From Arachis hypogaea (lineage: Eukaryota > Streptophyta > Magnoliopsida > Fabales > Fabaceae), in contig NC_092045.1 in NCBI RefSeq assembly GCF_003086295.3, forward strand, positions 23,874,890 through 23,938,889: DNA of 64,000 nucleotides. Reading direction: 5' to 3'. The notes below the pieces were generated by a model. The model was not told where the DNA came from, did not search any database, and saw only the letters and a list, made by a program, of their open reading frames with translations. The stretch's first letter is position 1, and the number at the start of each line of letters is the position of its first letter. Shown piece by piece: positions 48,929-59,923 of the stretch. The position numbers were made by a program, and so were the translations under genes.

Positions 48929-49104
48929 TCAACCAAGATCTGGAGCCTTCCTGGCAGCATTAGTAAGGGGAGAAGGAGGGCAAGTCTGAATAGGCACAAC
49001 ATCTACAGTTCCATCATCCCGGTTCAGAATCTGGCAATCCGGATCAGACGTAACGGGAGGAACCGAGGAAGTCGACACCTTGATAGAAGGCACTGGGGGA
49101 GGTT

Positions 49105-50628
49105 TGGTGCACGAATTTGTAATCCGTACAACTAACCAGCAAGTGCACTGGGTCATCCAAGTAATACCTTACGTAAGTAAGGGTCGATCCCACGGAGATT
49201 ATTGGTTTGAAGTAATCTATGTTTATTTTATTAGTCTTAGTCAGGATGCCAATAAGATTAATTGGATTTAATTGTAAGAAGTCAAAGTATTTTGGAATAA
49301 GGAATTATTACTTTATTAATGAAGAATATGTTGGAGCTTTGGAGATGCTTTGTCCTCTGAATTTCTGTAATGTAATATTCAACTCAATTGTTTGTAAAGT
49401 TCCATCCATGGCAAGCTGTATGTAGGGTGTCACCATTGTCAGTGGCTACTTCCCATCCTCTCAGTGAAAACGGTACAGATGCTCTGTCACAGTACGGCTA
49501 ATCAGCTGTCGGTTCTCGATCATGTTGGAATAGGATCCATTGATCCTTTTGCGTTTGTCATCACGCCCAGCAATCGCGAGTTTGAAGCTCGTCACAGCCA
49601 TTCAATCCTTGAATCCTACTCGGAATACCACAGACAAGGTTTAGACTTTCCGGATCCTCAAGAATGGCCGCCATCAATTCTAGCTTATACCACGAAGATT
49701 CTAATTAAAGAAGCTAAGAGATGCCCATTCAGTCTGATGTAGAACGGAGGTGTTTGTTAGGCACACATTCATGAATTGAGGAAGGTGATGATTGTCACAG
49801 ATCATCACCTCCTTCACAATTAAGCGCGAATGAACATCTTAGATAGGAACACACACACGTTTGAATGAAATAGAAACAATTGCATTAATTTATTGAGACG
49901 CTGCAGAGCTCCTCACCCCCAACGATAGAGTTTAGAGACTCATGCCGTCAAAGTGTATAAAATTCAAATCTGAAAATGTCATCCGGTACAAGATAAGTCT
50001 CTAAAAGTTGTTTAAATAGTAAACTAGTAACCTAGGTTTACAGAATATGAGTGAACTAAGATAATTGGTGCAGAAATCCACTTCTGGGGCCCACTTGGTG
50101 TGTGCTGGGGCTGAGACTAAAGTTATCCACGAGCTGAGGCTTTTCTTGGAGTTGAACTCCAAGTTATAACGTGTTTTGGGCGTTCAACTCCGGATCATGA
50201 CGTGTTTCTGGTGTTTAACTCCAGACAGCAGCATGTACTTGGCGTTCAACGCCAAGTTACATCGTCTATCTTCACGCAAAGTATGGACTATTATATATTT
50301 CTGGAAAGCCCTGGATGTCTACTTTCCAACGCCATTGAGAGCGCGCCAATTGAACTCCTGTAGCTCCAAAAAATCCATTCCGAGTGCATGGAGGTCAGGA
50401 TCCAACAGCATCAGCAGTCCTTTTTCAGCCTAACTCAGATTTTTACTCAGCTCCCTCAATTTCAGCCAGAAATTACCTGAAATCATAAAAAAACACACAA
50501 ACTCATAGTAAAGTCCAGAAATATGATTTTTGCCTAAAAACTAATGATATTCTACTAAAAACTAATTAAAACATACTAAAATCTACATGAAATTACCCCC
50601 AAAAAGCGTATAAAATATCCGCTCATCA
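49105..50628 (-). repeat. Element F 3' LTR
   Basis: From TGGTGCACGAA to CCGCTCATCA on the plus strand. It contains GCGTTCAACTCC/GCGTTCAACGCC-type palindromes at about 50155-50270. Confidence 0.94.
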
Positions 50629-50660
50629 CAACACCAAACTTAAACTGTTGCTTGTCCTCA
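50629..50660 (-). other. Element F terminal polypurine tract
   Basis: On the minus strand: GAGGACAAGCAACAG then TTTAAGTTTGGTGTTG, abutting the 3' LTR. It contains the 12-mer TAAGTTTGGTGT. Confidence 0.8.
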
Positions 50661-51794
50661 AGCAACTAGATAAATAAAATAGAATTAAAAGAAATTAAGA
50701 AGTAATAATATTTTAGAGTTTTTAAGTGGAGCTCAGATTCTTATTAGATGAGCGGGGCTTGTAGCTTTTTGTTTCTGAACAGTTTTGGCATCTCCTTTTA
50801 TCTTTTGATATTCAGAATGGTTGGCATCCTTAGTAACTCAGAATTCAGATAGTATTATTGATTCTCCTAGTGTAGTATGTTGATTCTTGAACACAGTTAC
50901 TTTATGAGTCTTGGCCGTGGCCCTAAGCACTTTGTTTTCCAGTATAACCACCGGATATATAAATGCCACAGACACATGACTAGGTGAACCTTTTCAGATT
51001 GTGACTCAGCTTTGCTAAAGTCCCCAGTTAGAGGCCTCCAGAGCTCTTAAGCACACTCTTTTTGCTTTGGATCGCGACTTTAACCACTCAGTCTGAAGCT
51101 TTTCACTTGGACCTGCATGCCACAAGCACATGGTTAGGGACAACTTGATTTAGCCGCTTAGGCCTGGAATTACTTCCTTGGGCCCTCCTAACCACTGATG
51201 CTCAAAGCCTTGGATCCTTTTCACCCTTGCCTTTTGGTTTTAAGGGTTGTTGGCTTTTATTCCTTTTCTTGATCCAATGATTTCTTGTAATAATTTTTTT
51301 TACTGCTTTTTCTTGCTTCAAGAATCAAATTCATGATTTTTCAGATCATCAATAATATTTTTCGTGTTCCTCATTCTTTCAGGAGCCAAAATTCATAAAA
51401 TTTAAGATAAAAATTATGCATTGTTCAAGCATTCATTCAGAGAACAAAAAGTGTTGCCACCACATATAGTTAATTATATTTTTTATTATTAAGAACTCGA
51501 AAAAATAAATTACTTCTTTATTCTAATTATCTACTATTTTATTCATGCCTAATGATGATGAGAAAAATAAATTATAACTTAATTGGAAATAAAACCAGAA
51601 TAGATATATTAATTACTACTACTACTACTATATATCTCCTAAGGTAAATTTCTATAATAACACTATCACAGAGTTAAGGCTAAAATTAGAACTCAACAAC
51701 CTGTGTTTTGAGAAGTAGATGTTCCTCTGATCTGTGGGGTGCTTGGTCCTTCAAGGATTAATTTCTGGCGCTTCAGCTCCCTTAAATCACGCCC
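50661..51794 (-). other. Element F 3' untranslated region
   Basis: AT-rich, with no supported ORF. Nothing further was recognised. Confidence 0.6.
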
Positions 51795-52826
51795 TTACTC
51801 TTCCTGTTCCTTAAGCAGTTTGCAAAGCATGCTACTTTGATTGTTCTGCTCTTCCTTTATTTGGTTCATAACTTCTTGCAATTTGGAAATAGATGCCTCA
51901 AGATGTTCCCAATATTCGAATTGAGGAAGTTCTGGGAGGACTTCTTGTGCTCTCCTCTTGATTGGATCATCCTGCAGCTGTTGTCTGTCCATTGATATTC
52001 TAGTGATTGGCCTTTCAACTGAGATATACTCTGTTATTCCCATCTTCACTCTGGCATCTCTGCAGAGCATAGAAATTAAGCTTGGATAGGCCAGTCTGGC
52101 GTCCTTGGAATTCTTGTTTGCTATTTTGTATAGTTCACACAAAATCAGTTGATGAACTTCTACGTCTTTTCCCAACATGATGCAGTGAATCATCATTGCT
52201 CTTTTAACAGTAACTTCAAAACGGTTGCTGGTGGGTAATATGGAACGCCCAATAAAATCCAACCAGCCTCTGGCTACTGGTTTGAGATCTTCTCTTTTGA
52301 GTTGATTTGGGATGCCAGTCGTGCTGGTGGTCCACCTGGCTTCAGGGATGCATATATCCTCTAGAATCTTGTCCAAGCCTTTATTTACCCTCATCATTCT
52401 CCTATTAAAGGAGTCTGGGTCATCTTTCAGTTGAGGAAGCTTAAAGATCTCCCTGATTTTGTCAGGATGGGTATGAACAATCTTTCCTCTAACTAAGGTC
52501 CGATGGTCATAGAGGGCAGCTCCAATTATTCTTTGCCTATCTGTCTGCCATAGATTAGCATAGAACTCCTGAACCATGTTCCTTCCCACTTTCGTTTCAG
52601 GATTAGCTAGGATTTTCCAGTTCCTGTTTCGAATTTGTTCTTAGATCTTCGGATATTCATCTTCTTTCAGATCAAACTTGACTTCCGGGATCACTGATCT
52701 GTGACTCATTATTTTGTAGTAATGGTCTGAATGTTCTTTAGTTAAGAACTTCTCTTGATTCCAAAGTGGCTTTGGAATATTCTCTTTCTTGCCTCTTGGG
52801 TTGGGTTGTTTTCCTTTAGGGGCCAT
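51795..52826 (-). pseudogene. Element F third ORF, putative plant transposon protein
   Basis: Start MAPKGKQPNPRGKKENIPK at 52826. I chose it over the upstream ATG at 53054, which only adds a hydrophobic and Pro-rich run from AT-rich leader. One in-frame TAA near 52640 breaks the frame; it continues as NMVQEFYANLW, VRGKIVHTHPDKI, DFIGRSILPTSN and MIHCIMLGKDVEVHQLIL, the core of the family that element B's second ORF also shows (PF20167 as I recall). A Glu/Gln-rich coiled-coil-like tail ends at 51795. It occupies the env-like position of Athila elements, yet no membrane helix or signal peptide is apparent. Its role is unknown. Confidence 0.8.
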
Positions 52827-52863
52827 GATCAAAGTGAGAATGTTTTTGTGATCACGGATAAGC

Positions 52864-52895
52864 ACACCAAACTTAGAGGTTTGCTTGTCCTCAAG
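52864..52895 (-). other. Internal polypurine-tract-like motif (F)
   Basis: On the minus strand GAGGACAAGCAAACC then TCTAAGTTTGGTGTGCT, just upstream of the third ORF. It is nearly the same as the terminal tract at 50629-50660. Confidence 0.65.
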
Positions 52896-53384
52896 CAAAA
52901 GAAAAGAGAGAAGATGAATAGGAGGAGGAGAGCAAGTGTGGAATGGAGGATGAGGAGAGGTGGGACGCCGAAAGGGAATATAAAGGGAGGGGGTGGGATT
53001 CAAAAATAAGAAAAAAATATAAGATAAGAGATGTGATTTATAAAAGATAAACATGATAAGAAAAGGATATAATTTAAAAAGATATGAATGATATTTAAAG
53101 ATAAATTTGAAATATATAATTTGAAAAAGATTTTAAAAGATAATGAAGTTTGAAAAGAAATTGGAAACAAGAGTTGGATCGGATTTGAAAAGAGAAAGTT
53201 TATGTTCATGTATGAAGCCATATTATTTAAAAAAAAAGGGTTTTAGAAATTAGGGTTTTTAGAAAACTAATTTGATCTGAGGGATGACAATTTGAAACAT
53301 GTTTATGTAAGAAATCATGAATTGAAACATAAAAAATTAGAAAATTTTTGAAGAAAAACGAATTTTACCTCCTCCCCACCATCC
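52896..53384 (-). other. Element F region between the palindrome array and third ORF
   Basis: AT-rich, with a pyrimidine-rich stretch near 52900-53000 on the minus strand. No gene was recognised. Confidence 0.5.
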
Positions 53385-53695
53385 TGGCGTTAAACGCCCA
53401 AACGCTGCATGTTTTGGGCGTTTAACGCCCAATTGATGCTTCTCCTGGGCATTCAACGCCCAGCTGTTGCTTCTTTCTGGCGTTGAACGCCAGGAAGTCC
53501 TTTGTCACTGGGCGTTTTTCTGAACGCCCAGGATGCTATGATTCTGGCGTTAAACGCCCAGAAGGAGCTTCTTTCTGGCGTTCAACGCCCAGAAGATGCT
53601 CCTTTCTGGCGTTCAATGCCCAGATTGCTACCTTTACTGGCGTTGAACGCCCAGTGGATGCTTCTGTTGGGCGTTCAACGCCCAAAATGTTTCTC
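53385..53695 (-). repeat. Array of ten GGCGTTnAACGCC palindromes
   Basis: Ten near-perfect inverted repeats of the form (C)TGGCGTTnAACGCC(CAG), each about 16-20 bp, at a spacing of about 30-34 bp. One unit has a longer centre (53507-53531). The linkers are often of the type AAGATGCTTC. Equivalent palindromes lie in both F LTRs and in the gag coding region. This is not a CRISPR array: linkers are similar to each other and it is part of a plant retrotransposon. Confidence 0.92.
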
Positions 53696-53840
53696 ACTGG
53701 CTTTTCCACGCTAGTGAGCATCCAAGTTCCCCTGTAACTCTGTGAACTCAAACAAATGCTATTTTACCTTTTGAATATACTTGACACATACCTGTAAAGA
53801 AAAGGAAATTTATTTAATTAGTGAATAAATTTTGTAAATG

Positions 53841-53858
53841 GCTGGGTTGCCTCCCAGC
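53841..53858 (-). other. Conserved stem-loop after pol (F)
   Basis: On the minus strand GCTGGG, loop AGGCAA, CCCAGC, 42 nt after the pol stop. The second stem pair is C-G here and G-C in elements A, B and D. Confidence 0.8.
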
Positions 53859-53899
53859 AAGCGCTTCTTTATTGTCTTTAGCTGGACTATTACTGAGCT

Positions 53900-56800
53900 C
53901 TAATCAAGTCTCAGTTTTGAGCATTCTTGCTCAAAATTACTTTCAAGATAATGTTTAATTCTCTGTCCATTAACAATGAACTTTTTGTTAGAGTCATTAT
54001 CCTGAAGCTCTACGTATCCATATGGTGATACACTTGTAATCACATATGGACCTCTCCACCGGGACTTTAATTTCCCGGGAAATAATTTGAGCCTAGAATT
54101 GAATAGCAGAACTTTCTGCCCCGGCTCAAAGACTCTGGATGACAGTTTCTTATCATGCCATCTTTTTGCTTTGTCTTTGTAAATTTTTGCATTTTTGAAA
54201 GCATTGAGTCTAAATTCCTCTAGCTCATTTAACTGGAGCAATCGTTTTTCTCCAGCTAACTTGGCATCAAGGTTCAGGAATCTGGTTGCCCAGTAGGCCT
54301 TATGTTCCAGTTCCACTGGCAAGTGGCATGCCTTTCCATACACAAGCTGGTATGGAGAGGTCCCTATAGGGGTCTTGAATGCTGTTCTGTATGCCCACAG
54401 AGCATCATCCAAGCTTCTTGCCCAATCCCTTCTACGGTTAATTACAGTCCGTTCCAGGATTCTTTTGAGTTCTCTGTTTGAGACTTCAGCTTGCCCATTA
54501 GTCTGTGGGTGATATGGAGTAGCTACCCTGTGGCTAACTCCATAAGGAACCAAAGTCAGAGTAAAGCTGTTTATTGCAGAAATGAGTGCCCCCATCACTG
54601 ATTAATGCTCTAGGGGTACCAAATCTGCTGAAGATGTGTTTCTGGAGGAATTTTAACACTGTTTTAGTGTCATTAGTGGGTGTTGCAATAGCCTCCACCC
54701 ATTTGGATACATAACCCACTGCCACCAGAATATAAGTGTTTGAGTATGATGGTGGGAAAGGTCCCATAAAGTCAATACCCCATACATCAAACAACTCAAT
54801 CTCCAAGATTCCTTGTTGAGGCATGGATAACTGTGAGGCAGATTGCCAGATCTTTGGCAACTGTCACAATTAAGTACAAACGCTCGGGAATCTTTATAGA
54901 GAGTAGGCCAGTAGAAGCCACATTGGAGGACTCTTGTGGCTGTTCGCTCACTTCCAAAATGTCCTCCATACTGTGATCCATGGCAGTGCCATAGAATCTT
55001 CTGCGCTTCTTCCTTAGGCACACATCTATAGATTACTTCGTCTGCACATCTCTTGAAGAGATATGGTTCATGCCAAAGATAGTACTTTGCATCTGTGATC
55101 AATTTCTTTGATTGCAGCCTACTGTACTCTTTGGGTATGAATCTCACTGCCTTGTAGTTTGCAATATCTGCAAACCATGGCACTTCCTGGATGGCAAAGA
55201 GTTGCTCATCCGGAAAGGTTTCAGAGATCTCAGTGAGAGGGAGGGACGCCCCTTCTACTGGTTCTATTCGGGACAGGTGATCTGCTACTTGGTTTTCTGT
55301 CCCTTTTCTGTCTCTTATTTCTATATCAAACTCTTGCAGAAGCAACACCCATCTTATAAGTCTGGGTTTTGAATCCTGCTTTATGAGTAGATATTTAAGA
55401 GCAGCATGATCAATGTACACAATCACTTTTGATCCTACTAAATAGGATCTGAATTTGTAAATGGCGTAAACCACTGCAAGTAGCTCTTTTTCTGTGGTTG
55501 TGTAATTCTTCTGTGCGTCATTTAGAACACGGCTGGCATAGTAAATGACGTGCAGAAGCTTGTCATGCCTTTGTCCCAACACTGCACCAATGGCATGGTC
55601 ACTGGCATCACACATCAATTCAAATGGTAATGTCCAGTCTGGTGCAGAGATGATTGGTGCTGTGACCAATTTAGCTTTCAGAGTCTCAAATGCCTGCAGA
55701 CACTCTTTATTAAAGATAAATGGCGTGTCAGCAGCTAGCAGGTTGCTCAGAGGTTTGGCAATTTTTGAAAAATCCTTTATAAACCTCCTATAGATTCCTG
55801 CATGCCCCAGAAAGCTTCTGATTGCCTTAACATTGGCAGGTGGTGGTAATTTTTCAATTACCTCTACCTTAGCTTGATCCACCTCTATTCCCTTGTTCGA
55901 GATTTTGTGCCCAAGGACAATTCCTTCAGTTACCATAAAGTGACATTTTTCCCAGTTTAAAACCAGGTTAGTCTCTTGGCATCTCTTTAGAACAAGTGCT
56001 AGATGGTCAAGGCAGGAGCTGAATGAGTCTCCAAATACTGAGAAGTCATCCATGAAGACTTCCAGAAATTTTTCCACCATATCAGAGAAAATTGAGAGCA
56101 TGCACCTCTGAAAGGTTGCAGGTGCATTGCACAGACCAAATGGCATCCTTCTGTATGCAAATACTCCAGATGGACATGTGAATGCCGTTTTCTCTTGATC
56201 TTTTGGATCTACTGCAATTTGATTATAACCTGAATATCCATCCAGGAAGCAGTAGTATTCATGACCTGCTAGTCTTTCTAGCATCTGGTCTATGAATGGT
56301 AAAGGAAAATGATCATTTCTGGTGGCTGTATTGAGCCTTCTATAATCAATACACATACGCCACCCTGTAACTGTTCTTGTAGGAACCAGTTCATTTTTTT
56401 CATTATGAACCACTGTCATGCCTCCCTTCTTAGGGACGACTTGGACAGGGCTTACCCAGGGGCTGTCAGAAATAGGATAAATAATCCCAGCCTCTAGTAA
56501 TTTAGTGACTTCCTTCTGCACCACTTCCTTTATGGCTGGATTCAGCCGCCTTTGTGGTTGGACCACTGGTTTGGCATCACCCTCCAATAGGATCTTGTGC
56601 ATGCATCTAGCTGGGCTAATGCCCTTAAGATCACTGATGGACCACCCAAGAGCTGTCTTGTGTGTCCTTAGCACTTGAATTAGTGCTTCCTCTTCCTGTG
56701 GCTCTAAGGTAGAGCTTATGATTACAGGAAAGGTATCACCTTCTCCCAGAAATGCATATTTCAGGGATGGTGGTAATGGTTTGAGCTCGGGTTTGGGAGA

Positions 56801-58918
56801 TTTCTCCTCTTCCTGAGGGATTTTCAGAGGTTCTATGATTCTCTCTGATTCCTCCAAATCAGGCTGAACATCTTTAAAGATGTCCTCTAGCTCTGATTCG
56901 AAACTCTCAGCCATATTGACCTCTCTTACCAGAGAGTCAATGATATCAACACTCATGCAGTCATTTGGGGTGTCTGGATGTTGCATGGCTTTGACAACAT
57001 TCAACTTGAACTCCTCCTCATTGACTCTCAGGGTTACTTCCCCTTTTTGGACGTCAATGAGGGTTCGGCCAGTTGCTAGGAAGGGTCTTCCTGGAATGAG
57101 AGTTTCACTCTTGTGCTCTTCCATTTCCAGCACCACAAAGTCAGTAGGAAAGGCAAATGGCCCAACCTTGACAATTATGTCTTCAATCACGCCTGATGGG
57201 TATTTAATAGAGTCATCAGCAAGTTGAAGACATATCCGGGTTGGTTTGATTTCTTCAGTCAAACCAAGCTTTTTGATAGTAGATGCAGGTATTAGGTTGA
57301 TACTTGCCCCAAGATCACATAAAGCTTGCTTGGTGCAATTACCCTCTAATGTGCATGGTATCATAAAGCTCCCGGGATCTTTAAGCTTCTCAGGTAAGCT
57401 TTTCAGAATGACTGCACTGCATTCTTCAGTGAGGTAAACTTTTTCAGTTTCCCTCCAATCCTTCTTATGAATTAAGATCTCTTTCATGAACTTAACATAA
57501 GAGGGTATTTGCTCAAGTGCTTCTGCAAACGGAATCTTTATTTCAAGAGTCCTGAGATAGTCTGCAAAGCGAGCAAATTGCTTATCCTATTTTGCTTGGC
57601 GGAGTTTTTGAGGATAAGGCATTTTGGCTTTATATTCTTCAACCTTGGTTGCTGCAGGTTTATTACCTACAGAAGTGGGTTGGGAAGCCTTTTTAGAAAG
57701 GTTGTTATCAGCACTTGTATGTGACTGATCCCCTACTGGCGTTTGAATGCCAGGGGTGGAAGCTGGAGTGGTGTTAGACACCACCTCCTTATTTGTTACT
57801 GGCGTCTGAACGCCAGAACTGTGCTCCCTTTGGGCGTTCAACGCCGGATTCATGCTTGTTTCTGGCGTTGAACGCCAGGAATGAGCATGGTTTGGGCGTT
57901 CAGCGCCAACATCATTCCTCTCTGGGCTCTGATTGTCCTCAGAGGGATTTTGAGTAGCCATTTGTTCATTTCTTGGCTTCCTGCTGCTTTGAAGTGAAGT
58001 ATTTAATGTTTTCCCACTTCTTAATTGAACTGCTTGGCATTCTTCTGCTATTTGTTTTGACAGTTGCTTTTCTGTTTGCTTTAACTGTACTTCCATATTC
58101 CTGTTAGCCATTCTTGTTTCCTGTAGTATTTCTTTGAATTCGGCTAGCTGCTGGGTTAGAAAGTCTAATTGTTGATTGAATTCATTAGCCTGATCCACAG
58201 GACTGAGTTCAGCAGTTACTGCTTTAGCTTCTTCTTTCATGGAAGGTTCAATACTTAGGTACATATGCTGATTTCTGGCAACTGTATCAATAAGCTCTTG
58301 AGCTTCTTCAATTGTTTTTCTCATATGTATAGATCCACCAGCTGAGTGGTCTAGAGAAATCTGAGCTTTTTCTGTAAGCCCATAGTAGAAGATGTCTAAT
58401 TGCACCCACTCTGAAAACATTTCAGAGGGGCATTTTCTTAGCATCTCTCTGTATCTCTCCCAGGCATCATAAAGGGATTCATTATCTCCTTGTTTGAAGT
58501 CTTGGATGCTTAGCCTTAGCTGTGTCATCCGTTTTGGAGGGAAATAGTGATTCAGGAATTTTTCTGATAGCTGTTTCCATGTTTTTATGTTGTCCTTAGG
58601 CTGGTTATTTAACCACCTCTTAGCTTGATCTTTTACAGCAAATGGAAATAGTAATAATCTGTAGACATCCTGATCTACTTCCTTATCATGTATTGTGTCA
58701 GCAATTTGTAAAAATTGTGCTAGAAACTCTGTAGGTTCTTCCTGTGGAAGACCGGAATACTGCCAGTTTTGCTGCACCATGATAATGAGCTGAGGATTCA
58801 ACTCAAAGCTACTAACTCCAATGGAGGGTATACAGATACTACTCCCATATGAAGCAGTAATGGGGTTAGCATATGACCCCAGAGTCCTCTTGGACTGTTC
58901 ATTTCCACTTAGTTCCAT
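53900..58918 (-). pseudogene. Element F gag-pol (Athila type)
   Basis: Gag starts at 58918 and has the Athila gag domain (FPFAVKDQAKRWL, KFLNHYFPP, ESLYDAWERY, LRKCP). A Ser/Thr-rich segment with the palindromes and the end of gag follow. A TAG near 57590 interrupts the continuous gag-pol frame. Protease shows LCDLGASINLIP; reverse transcriptase shows FLDGYSGYNQIAV, YRRMPFGLCNAP and FMDD; RNase H shows DASDHAIGAVL. The integrase zinc finger is at about 54990-54850, then the core with [15 protein letters not shown] and the Glu of NGQAE. Frameshifts near 54850 and 54590 break integrase. The C-terminal part ([11 protein letters not shown]) ends at 53900. This is the only recognisable Athila-type polymerase in the window. 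Confidence 0.94.
57735..57913 (-). repeat. Palindromes within the element F gag coding region
   Basis: Five GCGTT(n)AACGC-type units lie in the reading frame of gag, where they are translated into phrases such as NPALNAQRE and WRSTPE. The same motif occurs in non-coding parts of the element. Confidence 0.8.
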
Positions 58919-59899
58919 AATGGAATAAAGGAGATGATATGTATGTTAATATTATTTATTTTATAAAAATTTTTTTTATAAAATAAAATAAAAATGAAAT
59001 AAATAAAAGAAATTGAAAATATTTTGAAATTGAAATCTGAATTTTTATATAAAATTTTCGAAAATGTAGTTTAAAATTAGTTAGGAAAGATATTTTTTTG
59101 AATTTTGAATTTTTTTTTTATGAAAGAGAAAAACACACAAAAGACACAAGACTTAAAATTTTTAGATCCAATGCTCCTTATTTTCGAAAATTTTTGGAGG
59201 GAAAACACCAAGGAACACCAAACTTAAAAATTTTAAGATTAAAACACCAGAAAGACTCAAGAACACCTTGAAGATTCACAAGAACACCAAGAACAAAAGA
59301 AAGAACACCAAACTTAAAATTTTTAGAAAACCAAGACAAATTTTCGAAAATTAAAGAAAAGTTAACAAGAAAACACCAAACTTAGAGTTTGGCACAAGAT
59401 TCAATCAAAGAAAAATTATTTTTGAAAAAGATTCCAAAGAAGATACCCAATTATCAAGAACAACTACTAAAGCTCCAGCCAATTGGGCAGCAACTTCAGT
59501 GTTGATTTTAAAGATGTATTATATTTATGGATAAAAGTATAAAATTTTTGAAAATTAATGTTTTGAAAAAGTACAAGAAAAACAAGAAAAGACACAACAC
59601 AAGAAAAACTCAAGATCAAACAAGAAAAATAAACAAGAACAACTTGAAGATCAATGAAGAACAAAGAACACAAGTTCGAAAATTTAAAGAAAAATATAAA
59701 ATATGCAATTAACACCAAACTTAGAACAAGACACTAAACTCACGAAAATTAACAATTAATTAAGAAAAATAATATTTTTGAAAAGAAATTTTTTGAAAAG
59801 AAACTATCCTATCAGGATTTAATGACTCTATAACAATAAAAATAAATTATTCCCAATCTAAGAAATAAAATAAACCTTTAGTTGTTCAAACTCGAACAA
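58919..59899 (-). other. Element F leader with four TAAGTTTGGTGT copies
   Basis: AT-rich 5' leader between primer site and gag. The 12-mer TAAGTTTGGTGT (minus strand) occurs at 59215-59226, 59305-59316, 59373-59384 and 59712-59723. ORFs here are Lys/Asn- or Phe-rich and not credible. Confidence 0.75.
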
Positions 59900-59917
59900 T
59901 CCCCGGCAACGGCGCCA
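59900..59917 (-). other. Element F primer binding site
   Basis: TGGCGCCGTTGCCGGGGA on the minus strand, six bases inside the 5' LTR. Confidence 0.9.
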
Positions 59918-59923
59918 AAAACT

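Noticed and set aside
52827..53054. Upstream extension of the element F third ORF as a signal peptide
   Set aside because: The extra residues come from an AT-rich, then Pro-rich leader; the MAPKGK start agrees better with the related MAPK start in element A.
53385..53695. CRISPR-like array
   Set aside because: Regular palindromes with short linkers, but linkers are similar to one another, there are no cas genes, and the array is inside a plant retrotransposon.
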